From Acidobacteriaceae bacterium dw_441 (GTDB lineage Bacteria; Acidobacteriota; Terriglobia; Terriglobales; Acidobacteriaceae): DNA of 64,000 nucleotides. The stretch covers positions 868,001 to 932,000 of the forward strand of contig JAAVVA010000001.1 of assembly GCA_018449715.1 (NCBI GenBank). Direction: 5' to 3'. Position 1 is the first letter of the stretch, and each line of letters begins with the position of its first letter. The position numbers and the translations under genes were made by a program. Under the pieces are notes generated by a model that saw nothing but the letters and a program-made list of their open reading frames with translations, was not told the origin of the DNA and searched no databases. Below are positions 27,003 to 36,221 of this stretch, one piece after another.

Positions 27003-28255
27003 CTCGTTTCGATACCGTTCAAGTCTATGTCGATCTCGAACGCTTTGGGCAACCGGCCTTGATGGGAGAGCTTCACTGCCAACAAAGCCGGCCAGGGGAA
27101 ATCTTCTCCTTCAACTATAACGAGGCATGGCTGACCGGTCCGGAGACCTTTGCATTTGATCCGGATCTCGCCCTTGTAGCAGGCCATCAATACCCAGCGT
27201 CCGACAGAGCAAACTTCGGCATTTTTCTCGATTCGTCTCCCGATCGATGGGGGCGTGTGCTGATGCAGCGCCGTGAAAATTCACGCGCGCGGCAAGAACA
27301 GCGAAGGGCCCGCACCTTAACAGAATGGGATTTTCTGTTGGGCGTGTATGATGAGACCCGGCTTGGAGCGTTGCGATTCCGTGTGCCACCAGATGGTGCG
27401 TTCATCGATAGCGATGAACATCTGGCCGCTCCTCCGATCACTTCGCTCCGGGAACTGCAAGCTGCCAGCCTCCAATTCGAGCAGCACATCAACGAGGAAG
27501 AACACCCTGAATATGAGAGATGGCTCACTCAGCTCTTTGCTCCTGGAACTTCGCTGGGCGGTGCGCGACCCAAAGCCTCGGTGCGAGATGAGAAGGGTAC
27601 GTTATGTATCGCTAAATTTCCAAGCCGGCAGGACACACGCGACATTGGAGGCTGGGAGCTGGTGGCACACCGACTCGCTTTGAAGGCGGGTATTATTGTT
27701 CCGAACGCACGGCCGCTTCGACTTCAGGAAAGCCCCTATACAACTTTTCTTGTGAAGCGATTTGATCGCACCCCGCATGGGAGGCGGCTTGCTTTTGTCT
27801 CTGCCATGACTCTCACACAGCATAAAGACGGAGAGCCTGGAGCGAGCTATTTGGAGATTGTCGACCTTCTACAATCGAGAGGCGCCGACACTGCAGCCGA
27901 TTGTGAGCAGCTCTTTCGCCGAGTTCTCTTCAATATCCTGATTCACAATACAGACGATCACCTTCGCAATCATGGCTTTTTCATCGGTGAGCAGGGCGTC
28001 CGGCTTTCCCCGGCCTACGATATGAACCCGTCAATCGATCGCACCGAATTGACTTTGGCAATTAATGAAGTCGAAACAGCTTGTGATGTCGCGATTGCAA
28101 TGGATGCCTATAAAGATTACGGCCTGACGACCCAACAGGCTGACAATGCGCTACAGCAGGTTCAAGCAGCAGTCCATGGCTGGCGCAATGAAGCAAATGG
28201 ATTGCACATTCCAAGAGCAGAGCAAGATCTGATGACGCCGGCCTTTGAGCAATAG
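26999..28255 (+). CDS. hipA: HipA-family serine/threonine kinase toxin
   Basis: 418 aa, full length. N-terminal HipA domain (VYVDLERFGQPALMGEL), GGARPKASVRD glycine-rich loop, then FLVKRFDR and the catalytic segment NILIHNTDDHLRNHGFF with LSPAYDMNPS as the metal-binding loop. HipA toxins phosphorylate aminoacyl-tRNA synthetases and induce growth arrest. All catalytic motifs are intact. A cargo gene that could stabilise the island. Confidence 0.92.
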   Translation: MTRFDTVQVYVDLERFGQPALMGELHCQQSRPGEIFSFNYNEAWLTGPETFAFDPDLALVAGHQYPASDRANFGIFLDSSPDRWGRVLMQRRENSRARQEQRRARTLTEWDFLLGVYDETRLGALRFRVPPDGAFIDSDEHLAAPPITSLRELQAASLQFEQHINEEEHPEYERWLTQLFAPGTSLGGARPKASVRDEKGTLCIAKFPSRQDTRDIGGWELVAHRLALKAGIIVPNARPLRLQESPYTTFLVKRFDRTPHGRRLAFVSAMTLTQHKDGEPGASYLEIVDLLQSRGADTAADCEQLFRRVLFNILIHNTDDHLRNHGFFIGEQGVRLSPAYDMNPSIDRTELTLAINEVETACDVAIAMDAYKDYGLTTQQADNALQQVQAAVHGWRNEANGLHIPRAEQDLMTPAFEQ

Positions 28256-28344
28256 ACAGAGGGGTGGCAGTTGATCAGAATTCTCGGCTCGCAAAACATA
28301 AAAACTAAGGTGATAGCTAAAACCAGAAAATTTTGCTCCATCAA

Positions 28345-28367
28345 TTCACTTTGCAGTGTAAAGTGAA
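28345..28367 (+). promoter_or_regulatory. Palindromic operator upstream of the regulator cluster (site 1)
   Basis: Arms TTCACTTT and AAAGTGAA surround a 7-nt centre, six bases before the membrane-protein ATG at 28373. Similar sites recur at 29380-29398 and 29419-29435, so this is the likely binding site of the winged-helix regulator at 28977. Confidence 0.65.
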
Positions 28368-28372
28368 TCTGT

Positions 28373-28987
28373 ATGAGTGATCTCCACAAGGCGCTTGGTG
28401 ACATCAGCAGCATACGCAGGCAGATGGCCCGCAGTACTCAGTTTCGAGGTTATGGACCTGCAACGCTTGCCGCTACGGGGTTATTTGCATTTCTGGCTGC
28501 GTCATCGCAATCGAGGTGGCTGCCGGACCCAGCGAGCCATATCCCGGCCTACCTGAGTATTTGGATCTCCACCGCTGTGCTGTCAGCTGCGTTGACAGGA
28601 GTGCAGATGTATACACGCACCCGCCGCATGCATTCCGGTCTGTCCGATGAGATGATCCGCATGGCGGTTGAGCAGTTCCTCCCTGCAGTTGGCGCGGGAG
28701 TACTGGTCACTATTGCCCTCGTACGCTTTGTCCCTGCAGTCGTCTGGATGCTTCCCGGACTCTGGCAGGTGATTTTCAGCTTGGGTATCTTTTCGTCCTG
28801 TCGATTTCTACCGCGCCCAATGATCGCTGCAGGGGCATGGTATTTGCTCACGGGGCTGGTCTGCATTTCTTTCGGAGATAGCCGCGCACTTGCTCCATGG
28901 ACCATGGGTCTTGCTTATGGAGCGGGGCAGTTGCTGGTGGCCGGCATCCTGTTCGTTGCCACACCGGAGGGTGCGGATGAAAACTAA
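28373..28987 (+). CDS. Multi-pass membrane protein, hypothetical
   Basis: 204 aa with a cytoplasmic N-terminus (MSDLHKALGDISSIRRQMAR) and about five or six hydrophobic segments. It overlaps the winged-helix regulator by 11 bp and lies under the palindromic operator, so the two are co-expressed. I know no function; membrane proteins encoded beside CreD are often grouped with envelope-stress modules. Confidence 0.75.
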   Translation: MSDLHKALGDISSIRRQMARSTQFRGYGPATLAATGLFAFLAASSQSRWLPDPASHIPAYLSIWISTAVLSAALTGVQMYTRTRRMHSGLSDEMIRMAVEQFLPAVGAGVLVTIALVRFVPAVVWMLPGLWQVIFSLGIFSSCRFLPRPMIAAGAWYLLTGLVCISFGDSRALAPWTMGLAYGAGQLLVAGILFVATPEGADEN

Positions 28988-29366
28988 AGCTCCATTGAGC
29001 GAAGGTCGCTTCGCCTATGAAGGCCTTGATCGAGTGATTCATGAGCGCGCCCGTCTCAGCGTTCTGACGTCTCTGATCACAAATCCTAAGGGCCTGATCT
29101 TCAATGATTTGAAGCAGCTTTGCTCGCTAACCGACGGCAATCTGAGTCGGCATCTGCGAGTTCTGGAGACAGAGGGGATGGTTGAGATTGTGAAAGGCCA
29201 TGACCGCAACCGTCCACAAACCATCTGCCGCATCACTCCTGAAGGTCGAAAACGTTATCTTGAATATCTTTCGACACTCGAGCGTGTAGTGAAGGACGCA
29301 GCCAAGGGAAGCAGAGAAGAAGCTTCCCCCAACCAGTTGCGCGGCCTGGCTCCTTCCCGGGCCTAA
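28977..29366 (+). CDS. Winged-helix transcriptional regulator
   Basis: 129 aa from ATG 28977, inside the end of the upstream gene. LSVLTSLITNPKGLIFNDLKQL, LTDGNLSRHLRVLETEGMVEI and a wing (KGHDRNRPQTICRITPEGRKRY) make a MarR/ArsR-like helix-turn-helix of the DNA-binding family that accompanies CreD in acidobacteria. Palindromes on both sides of the gene suggest it represses itself, the membrane gene and creD. Confidence 0.87.
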   Translation: MKTKAPLSEGRFAYEGLDRVIHERARLSVLTSLITNPKGLIFNDLKQLCSLTDGNLSRHLRVLETEGMVEIVKGHDRNRPQTICRITPEGRKRYLEYLSTLERVVKDAAKGSREEASPNQLRGLAPSRA

Positions 29367-29379
29367 ACTTTTTTCAGAG

Positions 29380-29398
29380 TTCACTTTACGATACAAAG
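29380..29398 (+). promoter_or_regulatory. Operator-like site 2 before creD
   Basis: TTCACTTTACGATACAAAG shares the TTCACTTTA half of site 1 and an ACAAAG half; the palindrome is imperfect. It lies 14 bases after the regulator stop. Confidence 0.5.
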
Positions 29399-29418
29399 CT
29401 CTCTAGCTACGACTTTTT

Positions 29419-29435
29419 ACTTTGCACTGCAAAGT
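29419..29435 (+). promoter_or_regulatory. Operator site 3 before creD
   Basis: ACTTTGCACTGCAAAGT is a perfect 17-bp palindrome (8-bp arms, central C) sharing the CTTTGCA/AAAGT core of site 1. It lies 56 bp before the creD ATG. Confidence 0.65.
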
Positions 29436-29490
29436 TTATTCACGAACACATTGACGCATTGAAGACACACGGATTTCCAAAGGAGATGAG

Positions 29491-30837
29491 ATGAACTTTA
29501 AGTTGGCGTTAAAGCTGCTGGTCATTGGCGTGGTGACGGGAGTGATCTTGATTGCCTTGGCGATGGTGAACGGTACGATCACTGATCGACAAAAGTATCG
29601 GGATGATGCTGTGAAGAGTATCGAGGCGAGCTATGCGGGGCCGCAGACGGTGATCGGCCCTGTGTTGGTTAGACCTTATAGACAGACAACCGTAACGATG
29701 GAAGATGGCGAGAAAGGGACGAAGAAGAGAGTTGAGCATGTGGCTACGCTGACGGCAACGTCGTTTCCCCATGTGTTGGATGTACGCGGAAAGCTGACGC
29801 CGACGGAACGGCGGCATGGCTTGTATACGGTGACGGTCTATGAGTTTGCGGGGCATCTGAAGGGTGCGGTGGAGATCGTACAGCCACAGACGACGGGAAC
29901 GGTGGAGTGGGGTGAGCCATACTTGGCTATGTCCGTCGAGGATGTGCGCGGTATCGTGGGGACGCCGGCGGTCGTGGTCAATGGGACGCCCGAGACAATG
30001 CTTCAAGGGGCTGAGTCGACGATGGGTTGGCAGCCGAATCTGCGGGTGCCTCTGCGCGGCATGAAAGAGCTGAATGGGCATCTGGAGTTTGCAATCGATA
30101 TGGACCTGGCAGGGACGGAACAGCTGAGCGTGGCACCGGTTGGCGATTCGAATCATGTGGAACTGAGTTCGACATGGCGTTCTCCACTGTTTGCCGGGCG
30201 GTTTCTGCCGCGGACACGGGAGGTGGGCGGAAACGGGTTTTCGGCGGCGTGGGATGTTTCTTCATTGGCAACAGGAACACAGGTTCAGATGGAGTCGAAC
30301 CCAGTGAAGCCTATCGATCTGATGAATGTGAGTCTGTTGACGCCGATTGATCCTTACAAATTGAGCGATCGGGCAACGAAGTATGGGATCTTGTTTGTGG
30401 TGCTGACGTTTGGCGGCTTCTTCTTGTTCGAGATGATGAAAGAGCTGCCGATTCACCCTGTGCAGTATCTGCTGGTTGGATTTGGACTAGCGATCTTCTT
30501 TTTGTTGCTGGTCAGCTTCTCGGAACATATGGCGTTTGCGCTGTCTTATCTGATTGCGAGCGTGGCTTGTATTGGGTTGCTGACGTTCTATCTGTCGTAC
30601 GTCTTGCGAAGCTCGACACGTGGAGTTGGGTTTGGAGCGATGCTGACGGCCCTCTATGCGGCAGTGTACGGACTACTCATCAGCGAGGACAACGCACTCA
30701 TCTTGGGGGCCCTGATGTTGTTCGCGGTGCTAGCGGTGGTGATGGTGGTGACGCGGAAGGTGGATTGGTACAAAGGTGGTTCGGACTTGATGAAGGCCGC
30801 CGTGGCACCGCCCCCGATGCAGGGGTTGGGATTGTAG
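29491..30837 (+). CDS. creD: CreD-like inner membrane protein
   Basis: 448 aa. An N-terminal membrane segment (LLVIGVVTGVILIALAMVNGTI) is followed by a large periplasmic domain starting with YAGPQTVIGPVLVRPYRQT, then about five C-terminal membrane segments (LSDRATKYGILFVVLTFGGFFLFE is the CreD signature). E. coli CreD is a target of the CreBC system and affects envelope and colicin tolerance. Here control is probably by the adjacent winged-helix protein. GGAGATGAG gives the ribosome-binding site. A 21-bp stretch at 29458-29478 is unremarkable. Confidence 0.9.
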   Translation: MNFKLALKLLVIGVVTGVILIALAMVNGTITDRQKYRDDAVKSIEASYAGPQTVIGPVLVRPYRQTTVTMEDGEKGTKKRVEHVATLTATSFPHVLDVRGKLTPTERRHGLYTVTVYEFAGHLKGAVEIVQPQTTGTVEWGEPYLAMSVEDVRGIVGTPAVVVNGTPETMLQGAESTMGWQPNLRVPLRGMKELNGHLEFAIDMDLAGTEQLSVAPVGDSNHVELSSTWRSPLFAGRFLPRTREVGGNGFSAAWDVSSLATGTQVQMESNPVKPIDLMNVSLLTPIDPYKLSDRATKYGILFVVLTFGGFFLFEMMKELPIHPVQYLLVGFGLAIFFLLLVSFSEHMAFALSYLIASVACIGLLTFYLSYVLRSSTRGVGFGAMLTALYAAVYGLLISEDNALILGALMLFAVLAVVMVVTRKVDWYKGGSDLMKAAVAPPPMQGLGL

Positions 30838-30944
30838 AGGCAGGAACGAATGCCTGGCGCCAAACGGACGGTAATTTAGCTGGAGACTACGATAGGAGCA
30901 GTCCAACGAGATACAGACAAACTTTTGGAAAGGAATTTTAATCC

Positions 30945-31454
30945 TTGGCGCATAACCATCCCCGAGCGATTCGATTCTGGCTAGTCCTATTTATGACAGG
31001 TTTGTTTCTCAGTGGAGTCACGGCTTTTCCGTTACAAACCGAACTGCATTGGGTGTTGTCTATTCTCGAGACCCCGCCCGTTCGACGAATCGCTGAAGCC
31101 ACTCATCTGCTGCCGTGGATCGCTCGCGTGCACCATGCGCTCTTCGAAACAAATGCGCAGTATCCATTCCTCGCATATGGGACGGACTGGTTGGCCTTTG
31201 CCCACCTTGTGCTCGCCGTTTTATTCATCGGACCGTATCGCGATCCCGTGCGCAACAAGTGGATTATCACGTTTGGCCTGATTGCCTGCGGAGGAGTGAT
31301 TCCGCTCGCTCTTATCGCCGGGCATGTCCGCGGCATTCCGCTCCCATGGCGGCTAATTGATTGCAGCTTCGGCGTCTTCGGAGCCATTCCCCTCGTGCGT
31401 TGCTGGCTGCTCATTTCAGAACTAGAGAACAGGGAGATCCCGGCGAAGATCTAA
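30945..31454 (+). CDS. Membrane protein, hypothetical
   Basis: 169 aa from TTG 30945 with AAAGGA nine bases upstream. Four hydrophobic segments (FWLVLFMTGLFLSGVTAF, WLAFAHLVLAVLFIG, WIITFGLIACGGVIPLALIAG, and a C-terminal one) and a conserved-looking H in IARVHHALFETN. It follows creD by 107 bp on the same strand. No family recognised. Confidence 0.7.
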   Translation: MAHNHPRAIRFWLVLFMTGLFLSGVTAFPLQTELHWVLSILETPPVRRIAEATHLLPWIARVHHALFETNAQYPFLAYGTDWLAFAHLVLAVLFIGPYRDPVRNKWIITFGLIACGGVIPLALIAGHVRGIPLPWRLIDCSFGVFGAIPLVRCWLLISELENREIPAKI

Positions 31455-31548
31455 CGTTCGTCACCAAACGGCAATTCGCTCTTGGCATGCGATACCGCTA
31501 GCCAGCAAGATGAATGCATCGCCTTCAGATTGAGAGCTTATTTTCAAT

Positions 31549-34101
31549 TCACAGCCGCGGATCAATGGGCTCGCTCTCTAGCGCGAGGACTCCGAAGACG
31601 CATTCGTGGATGAGCCGCAGAGGCTCTTTGCGGACGAAGCGCTCAAGCGCCTCCACGCCGAGAGCGAACTCACGGCTGGCAAGAGAACGTTTGGCTCCCA
31701 CGGCCCTTGAACGCAATCGTTCGAGATTCTCCGGCAGAAGATACTCCGGGCCGTAGATGATGCGAAGATATTCCGGGCCTCGGCATTTGATTGCGGGTTG
31801 CGTGACGCCTCGTTTTCCTGCCGCGACGAAATCGAGCGGTTTGACGACCATACCTTCGCGACCGTGTGAGGTCATCTCAGTCCACCAGGCAACTGCCGCA
31901 TCGCAACTGACGGCATCGTTCAGGTCGACAACTCTGAATGGCGTTGCGAGGAGAAGCTGCTCATCCGCAGCACAGAGTTTAGCTAAAGTTTCCATGTGCC
32001 AAGTGTGGGGCTTATCTGTATGTATTGCCCCTTCGCTTGCCAGAAGATGGAAGGGCGCGAGCTTCAGGTCATCAAGAGACGTGACTGGCCAACAGTACTG
32101 CCGATATTCCTTGACGTACCGGTCCACGGCATCAAGCCGCTGAGTGACGCGTTCGGAAAGCTCATCCAGACCTCCGACGCGCTGACGAGCCTGCGCTAGA
32201 ATCTTTTGTTCAGCAGTAAGAGCCTGTGTTCCCGATGTTCCGACGGGAGCGTACTGTTTCTGAAGAAGCTCCTGCGCCTTTGCCGACCACGGCATGAGTT
32301 CGCAATCCAAACAGAGCCAATCGGTCGCAAGTTCGGACCAGATACTCGATTGTTCAGCAGCCTGCTGGAGCCGTGCCAGAAACTGACGCTCAATATCTTC
32401 TTCCGGAAAGAATCGTCGTCCTGTGCGGGTATAGACCATACCGAGAGATGGATTGACCACACCAAACCGCTTTTGCGAGACGCTCTCATCTCGACAGAGC
32501 ACGACCACAGCTCGAGAGCCCATGTGCTTCTGCTCGCACACCACAGTCGTAATTCCTTCTTTGCGATAAAAGGCAAACGCCTCGTCCGGATGTTCCAATA
32601 AGTTCTCGTGCTTGCTGGTTTCAGACGGAGACATTGTCGGCGGAAGATAGATCAGCCATTTCGGATCGACTGCAAACCGGCTCATCACCTCGATTGCTGC
32701 AATCGCATTCTCTTCGCGAATGGTGATCTTGGGCTTCAGTCTGGTATCGATGAGGCGCTTGCCTGCGATATCTGCCAGATCGAGAACGTCATCGTGTACA
32801 TGCTGTAGAAGGCGTTCGGCACTCCTCTCCGGAAGAAAAGGACGGGCCGGTTCGTAGTATGTTCTGTGGGCAGCTACTGCAACGATCTCCTTCTCCGGGT
32901 AGCGAAGGGCCGTCAGCTGACCACCGAAGACGCAACCGGTGTCGATGTTCACCGTGTTGTTCAAGAAAAGCGGTTCAGGAACCGGAGTGTGGCCATAGAC
33001 CATGAGAGCTTTTCCTCGGTAGTCCGAGGCCCAGTTGTACCGGACAGGTAGACCGAACTCGTCAGTTTCGCCGGTTGTCTCGCCAAAGAGGGCAAATTCT
33101 CTTACCGCTCCCGAGCCTCGCCCCTGCATTGATTCTTTCAGGCCAGCGTGAGCTACAACGAGATTGCCGTCGTCGAAAACATAGTGGCTGACGAGCCCAT
33201 CCAGAAACTTCGCCACGTCTGCACGGAATTCCTCTGACTCGGCGCCGAGCTGCTCCATCGTTTCTGCCAGACCATGAGTCCGCTTGACGTCTTTTCCTCG
33301 AAGAGCCCGCACCAGCTTAATGTCGTGATTGCCCGGTATGCAGAATGCCTGTCCAGTCCGCACCATGCCGGTAACGAGACGAAGAACTTTTACCGTTCCG
33401 GGGCCGCGGTCGACAAGATCACCTACGAAGATAAGTTTGCGGCCATCAGGAGGAGAGACGGTGTAATCGGCTCCCTGGCTTTCAACGGTGTATCCCAGCC
33501 TTCCCATCAAATCAGTCAATTCATCGAAGCAGCCGTGAATGTCACCGATGATGTCGAACGGACCATGCTCCGTCTTACGGTTATTCCAGAGCGGCTGACG
33601 CTCGATTTCGACAGCATCCACCTCCTCTGGCGTGGAGAGCTTGAAGACGTAGCGAATACCCTCTCGCTCCAACCCTCGAAGCGATCGCCTCAATTGCTGA
33701 GATTGATTGCGTATGACATGAGGGCCTAACTGACGATCGGAACGTTTTTCATTACGGTCCTGGCAAATCCGTTCGGAAAGATCAAAGACGATCGCCACGG
33801 CGAAAAGGTGATATTCCTTCGCGAGAGCGATGAGCGACTTGCGCGCTTCAGGCTGGACATTGGTAGCGTCGACAACTGTAAGCCGTCCGCGCGCAAGTCT
33901 CTTACGAACGATAGTGTGCAACAGGTCGAATGCGTCGCCAGTGGCAGACTGATCGTTCTCGTTATCTGCGACCAGACCGCGACAAAAGTCAGAAGAGATA
34001 ACCTCTGTCGGCAGGAAGTGCTTACGGCCGAACGAGGATTTGCCGGAACCAGAGGGACCAACCAGCAATACAAGTGCGAGCTCAGGAATTGCGATCTTCA
34101 T
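31549..34101 (-). CDS. pnkp: Polynucleotide kinase-phosphatase-ligase (bacterial Pnkp)
   Basis: 850 aa, full length, three domains. Kinase: LLVGPSGSGKSSFGRKHF at about residue 14 heals 5'-OH ends. Metallophosphatase: DIIGDIHGCFDELTDLM, FVGDLVDRGPGTV and IPGNHD remove 2',3'-cyclic phosphates. Ligase/adenylyltransferase: EQKHMGSRAVVVL (nucleophile Lys in KHMG). The gene overlaps hen1 by 4 bp (ATGA). With Hen1 it makes the RNA repair complex that rejoins ribotoxin-cleaved tRNAs and marks them with 2'-O-methylation. All catalytic motifs are intact. Confidence 0.95.
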   Translation of the reverse strand: MKIAIPELALVLLVGPSGSGKSSFGRKHFLPTEVISSDFCRGLVADNENDQSATGDAFDLLHTIVRKRLARGRLTVVDATNVQPEARKSLIALAKEYHLFAVAIVFDLSERICQDRNEKRSDRQLGPHVIRNQSQQLRRSLRGLEREGIRYVFKLSTPEEVDAVEIERQPLWNNRKTEHGPFDIIGDIHGCFDELTDLMGRLGYTVESQGADYTVSPPDGRKLIFVGDLVDRGPGTVKVLRLVTGMVRTGQAFCIPGNHDIKLVRALRGKDVKRTHGLAETMEQLGAESEEFRADVAKFLDGLVSHYVFDDGNLVVAHAGLKESMQGRGSGAVREFALFGETTGETDEFGLPVRYNWASDYRGKALMVYGHTPVPEPLFLNNTVNIDTGCVFGGQLTALRYPEKEIVAVAAHRTYYEPARPFLPERSAERLLQHVHDDVLDLADIAGKRLIDTRLKPKITIREENAIAAIEVMSRFAVDPKWLIYLPPTMSPSETSKHENLLEHPDEAFAFYRKEGITTVVCEQKHMGSRAVVVLCRDESVSQKRFGVVNPSLGMVYTRTGRRFFPEEDIERQFLARLQQAAEQSSIWSELATDWLCLDCELMPWSAKAQELLQKQYAPVGTSGTQALTAEQKILAQARQRVGGLDELSERVTQRLDAVDRYVKEYRQYCWPVTSLDDLKLAPFHLLASEGAIHTDKPHTWHMETLAKLCAADEQLLLATPFRVVDLNDAVSCDAAVAWWTEMTSHGREGMVVKPLDFVAAGKRGVTQPAIKCRGPEYLRIIYGPEYLLPENLERLRSRAVGAKRSLASREFALGVEALERFVRKEPLRLIHECVFGVLALESEPIDPRL

Positions 34102-35504
34102 GCCGCCACCTCCTGCTGGGAAAAGATCGCCATTTGAGTTGGAGCGCCTCGCTCGTCATCCTCTGGTCCGATAGCTTCAAAGCGGACCTTATATTGGAAA
34201 CGTTCTGCTACATCGTTAGCCCACGTTTGGAACTGCGCGCGGGTCCACTCGAAACGATGATCGCCGTGCCGGAATTGACCTGCCGGCAAAGTCTCGAAGA
34301 CAGTGTTGTACTCGGCATTCGGGGTGGTGATGATCGCGTGTGTGGGTCGTGCAAACTCAAACAGAACACGCTCAAACGACGAAAGCCGCGGCGCATCCAG
34401 ATGCTCTATCACTTCGACTACTGCAGCTGCGTCGAATCCGACGAGGCGCTGATCACGATAGACAAGAGATCCCTGAATGAGTTCGATTCTGCTCCGCTGG
34501 CGCTCCGGAAGATGCTCTAGATTCAGACGCTCTTTTGCAATCTCCAGCGATCGCCAGGACACATCCATGCCAAGAATCATCTCGAACTGCTTTTCCGCCA
34601 GCAACAGTCGGAGAAGTTTGCCCTCTCCGCAGCCCAGATCGACGACCCGCTTCGCTCCAATATCTTGGAGTACGGCCAGCACGGCAGCCATTCGCTGCTG
34701 ATGCAACGCAGGTGTCCGTTCTGTCTGCTGCTCTTCTTCGTTGGATACCTCTAAAGAAGAATCCTCTGAGGACTCCTCTAACAGGCGAACCAGGGCTTCT
34801 CGCTGAAGGTGCCGCTGGCGCTTCAGGTAGCGGGAGACGATCAGATCCCTTTCCGGATGCTGCCCAAGCCATCCTTCTCCGCGCTTTAGCAATTTTTCGA
34901 TCTCGTCATCCCCGACCCAGTAGTGTTTCTCATTGTCGAGCACAGGGATCAGCACATAAAGGTGGACCAGCAAGTCTTGCAGTCGGACCGTACCTGCAAT
35001 CTGCAATGAGACATAGGGAGACTCGCCCCATTCCGGAAATTGCTCATCTAGTTTCGACATGGATAACTCAACTCGATATCCCAATGGCTCGAAGAGCCGC
35101 CGAACAAGATCCTCGCCTCCCCGGGCAGCGACTACCGGAAGATTTGCGATCAGAGGGATCGCCGTGTCGGCCAGCTCCTGACGTTCCTTGCTGCGTCCGC
35201 TCATCGCTGTCGTGAACAGACGGCCCATGGCGACACTCAGGAAAGAATTGGCTGCGTACGGGCGATCGTTGACGTATTGCTCTAGCTGTCCACCCTCGCC
35301 GGCAGGGCCTCGCCCCCGGACAAGAGCCACCGGGTCAATCTCGAGCAGAAGAGCTGCTGTGCAGCGCTCCTGTTCGGCTTCCGAATAGAAAACATATGCC
35401 TTGCCGAACGAAAGCTCCTCAACCTGCACACGGGATGGGTTCTTGTGCAGGAGAAAGCCGAGGTCTGTCGCAGGTTGATGAGTGGTCGAGATCGTTAAGA
35501 GCAT
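34098..35504 (-). CDS. hen1: 3'-terminal RNA ribose 2'-O-methyltransferase Hen1
   Basis: 468 aa from ATG 35504, chosen because MLLTISTTHQPATDLGFLLHKNP is the family start; a longer frame to 35723 adds unlikely residues. The N-terminal half binds and activates the Pnkp ligase. The C-terminal half is the methyltransferase: VVDLGCGEGKLLRLLL for S-adenosylmethionine, EVIEHLD and RHGDHRFEWTR for the metal site. It methylates the 2'-OH at the cut site before ligation, so repaired RNA resists the same toxin. It overlaps pnkp by 4 bp. Confidence 0.95.
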   Translation of the reverse strand: MLLTISTTHQPATDLGFLLHKNPSRVQVEELSFGKAYVFYSEAEQERCTAALLLEIDPVALVRGRGPAGEGGQLEQYVNDRPYAANSFLSVAMGRLFTTAMSGRSKERQELADTAIPLIANLPVVAARGGEDLVRRLFEPLGYRVELSMSKLDEQFPEWGESPYVSLQIAGTVRLQDLLVHLYVLIPVLDNEKHYWVGDDEIEKLLKRGEGWLGQHPERDLIVSRYLKRQRHLQREALVRLLEESSEDSSLEVSNEEEQQTERTPALHQQRMAAVLAVLQDIGAKRVVDLGCGEGKLLRLLLAEKQFEMILGMDVSWRSLEIAKERLNLEHLPERQRSRIELIQGSLVYRDQRLVGFDAAAVVEVIEHLDAPRLSSFERVLFEFARPTHAIITTPNAEYNTVFETLPAGQFRHGDHRFEWTRAQFQTWANDVAERFQYKVRFEAIGPEDDERGAPTQMAIFSQQEVAA

Positions 35505-35591
35505 TGAATCTAAGTCTAGCGTTCCTAAAGTGACATACCTAACATAATTTTTCCGAAACAACGGAAGAATTAGATATGCTGCAAATGTGAA

Positions 35592-36221
35592 ATGCTTATG
35601 AGAGCCCTGAACGATACGTTGACACCAACCGAAGCCGCTGTTGTCTCCGGTGTCTCGGTGAGAGATGTGCATCGAGTGATCGATGAACATCTTCTGCCAG
35701 ATAGCTTTTACAACGCGACGCAACCACGCTCCTTCAAGAGTCAGGCGTGCATTTTCATCTCGTTCTACTTTCGGACTGCTGATCGACTGACGTCTGAAGT
35801 GCGGCAGCGCATGATCGCCCTTGCGAGCAAGGGGATCGATGGGAGAGATGGAAAGAAAATCGTGCAGGACGATTTTCTGATGATCGACTTCGCTCCGTTT
35901 TCGAACGATGTCGACGGACGTCTACATCGTTTATACGACGCACGGAAAATCGTCGTGAGTGACCCGGAGATTCTGAGCGGAACCCCGGTCATCAAAGGAA
36001 CACGCGTGCCGGTTTACGATGTGGCCGCGTCAGTTGCAGCAGGCATTTCGGTAGACCGAATTCTCTCTTCATACCCAAGTCTAAAGTGCGAACAAGTGGA
36101 ACTGGCGGCTCTCTTCGCCCAAGCAAACCCTTTGCGAGGAAGGCCTCCTCAGCGAATCGTCGCGCCCCCCGGGACGACTGTCATTACGAAGCGTCGAAAG
36201 CTTATCATTAAACCTGTATGA
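35592..36221 (+). CDS. DUF433 protein with N-terminal helix-turn-helix (VapB45-like)
   Basis: 209 aa. A putative helix-turn-helix (LTPTEAAVVSGVSVRDVHRVID) is followed by the DUF433 domain: VVSDPEILSGTPVIKGTRVPVYDVAASVAAGISVDRIL and SSYPSLKCEQVELAALFAQ. DUF433 proteins often act as antitoxins next to a PIN-like toxin. No intact toxin gene follows; a 46-codon scrap (36265-36402) is all that remains. It is divergent from hen1 by 87 bp. Confidence 0.78.
   Translation: MLMRALNDTLTPTEAAVVSGVSVRDVHRVIDEHLLPDSFYNATQPRSFKSQACIFISFYFRTADRLTSEVRQRMIALASKGIDGRDGKKIVQDDFLMIDFAPFSNDVDGRLHRLYDARKIVVSDPEILSGTPVIKGTRVPVYDVAASVAAGISVDRILSSYPSLKCEQVELAALFAQANPLRGRPPQRIVAPPGTTVITKRRKLIIKPV

Noticed and set aside
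35505..35723. N-terminal extension of hen1
   Set aside because: The Hen1 family starts at MLLTISTTHQPATDLG; the extension has no family character.
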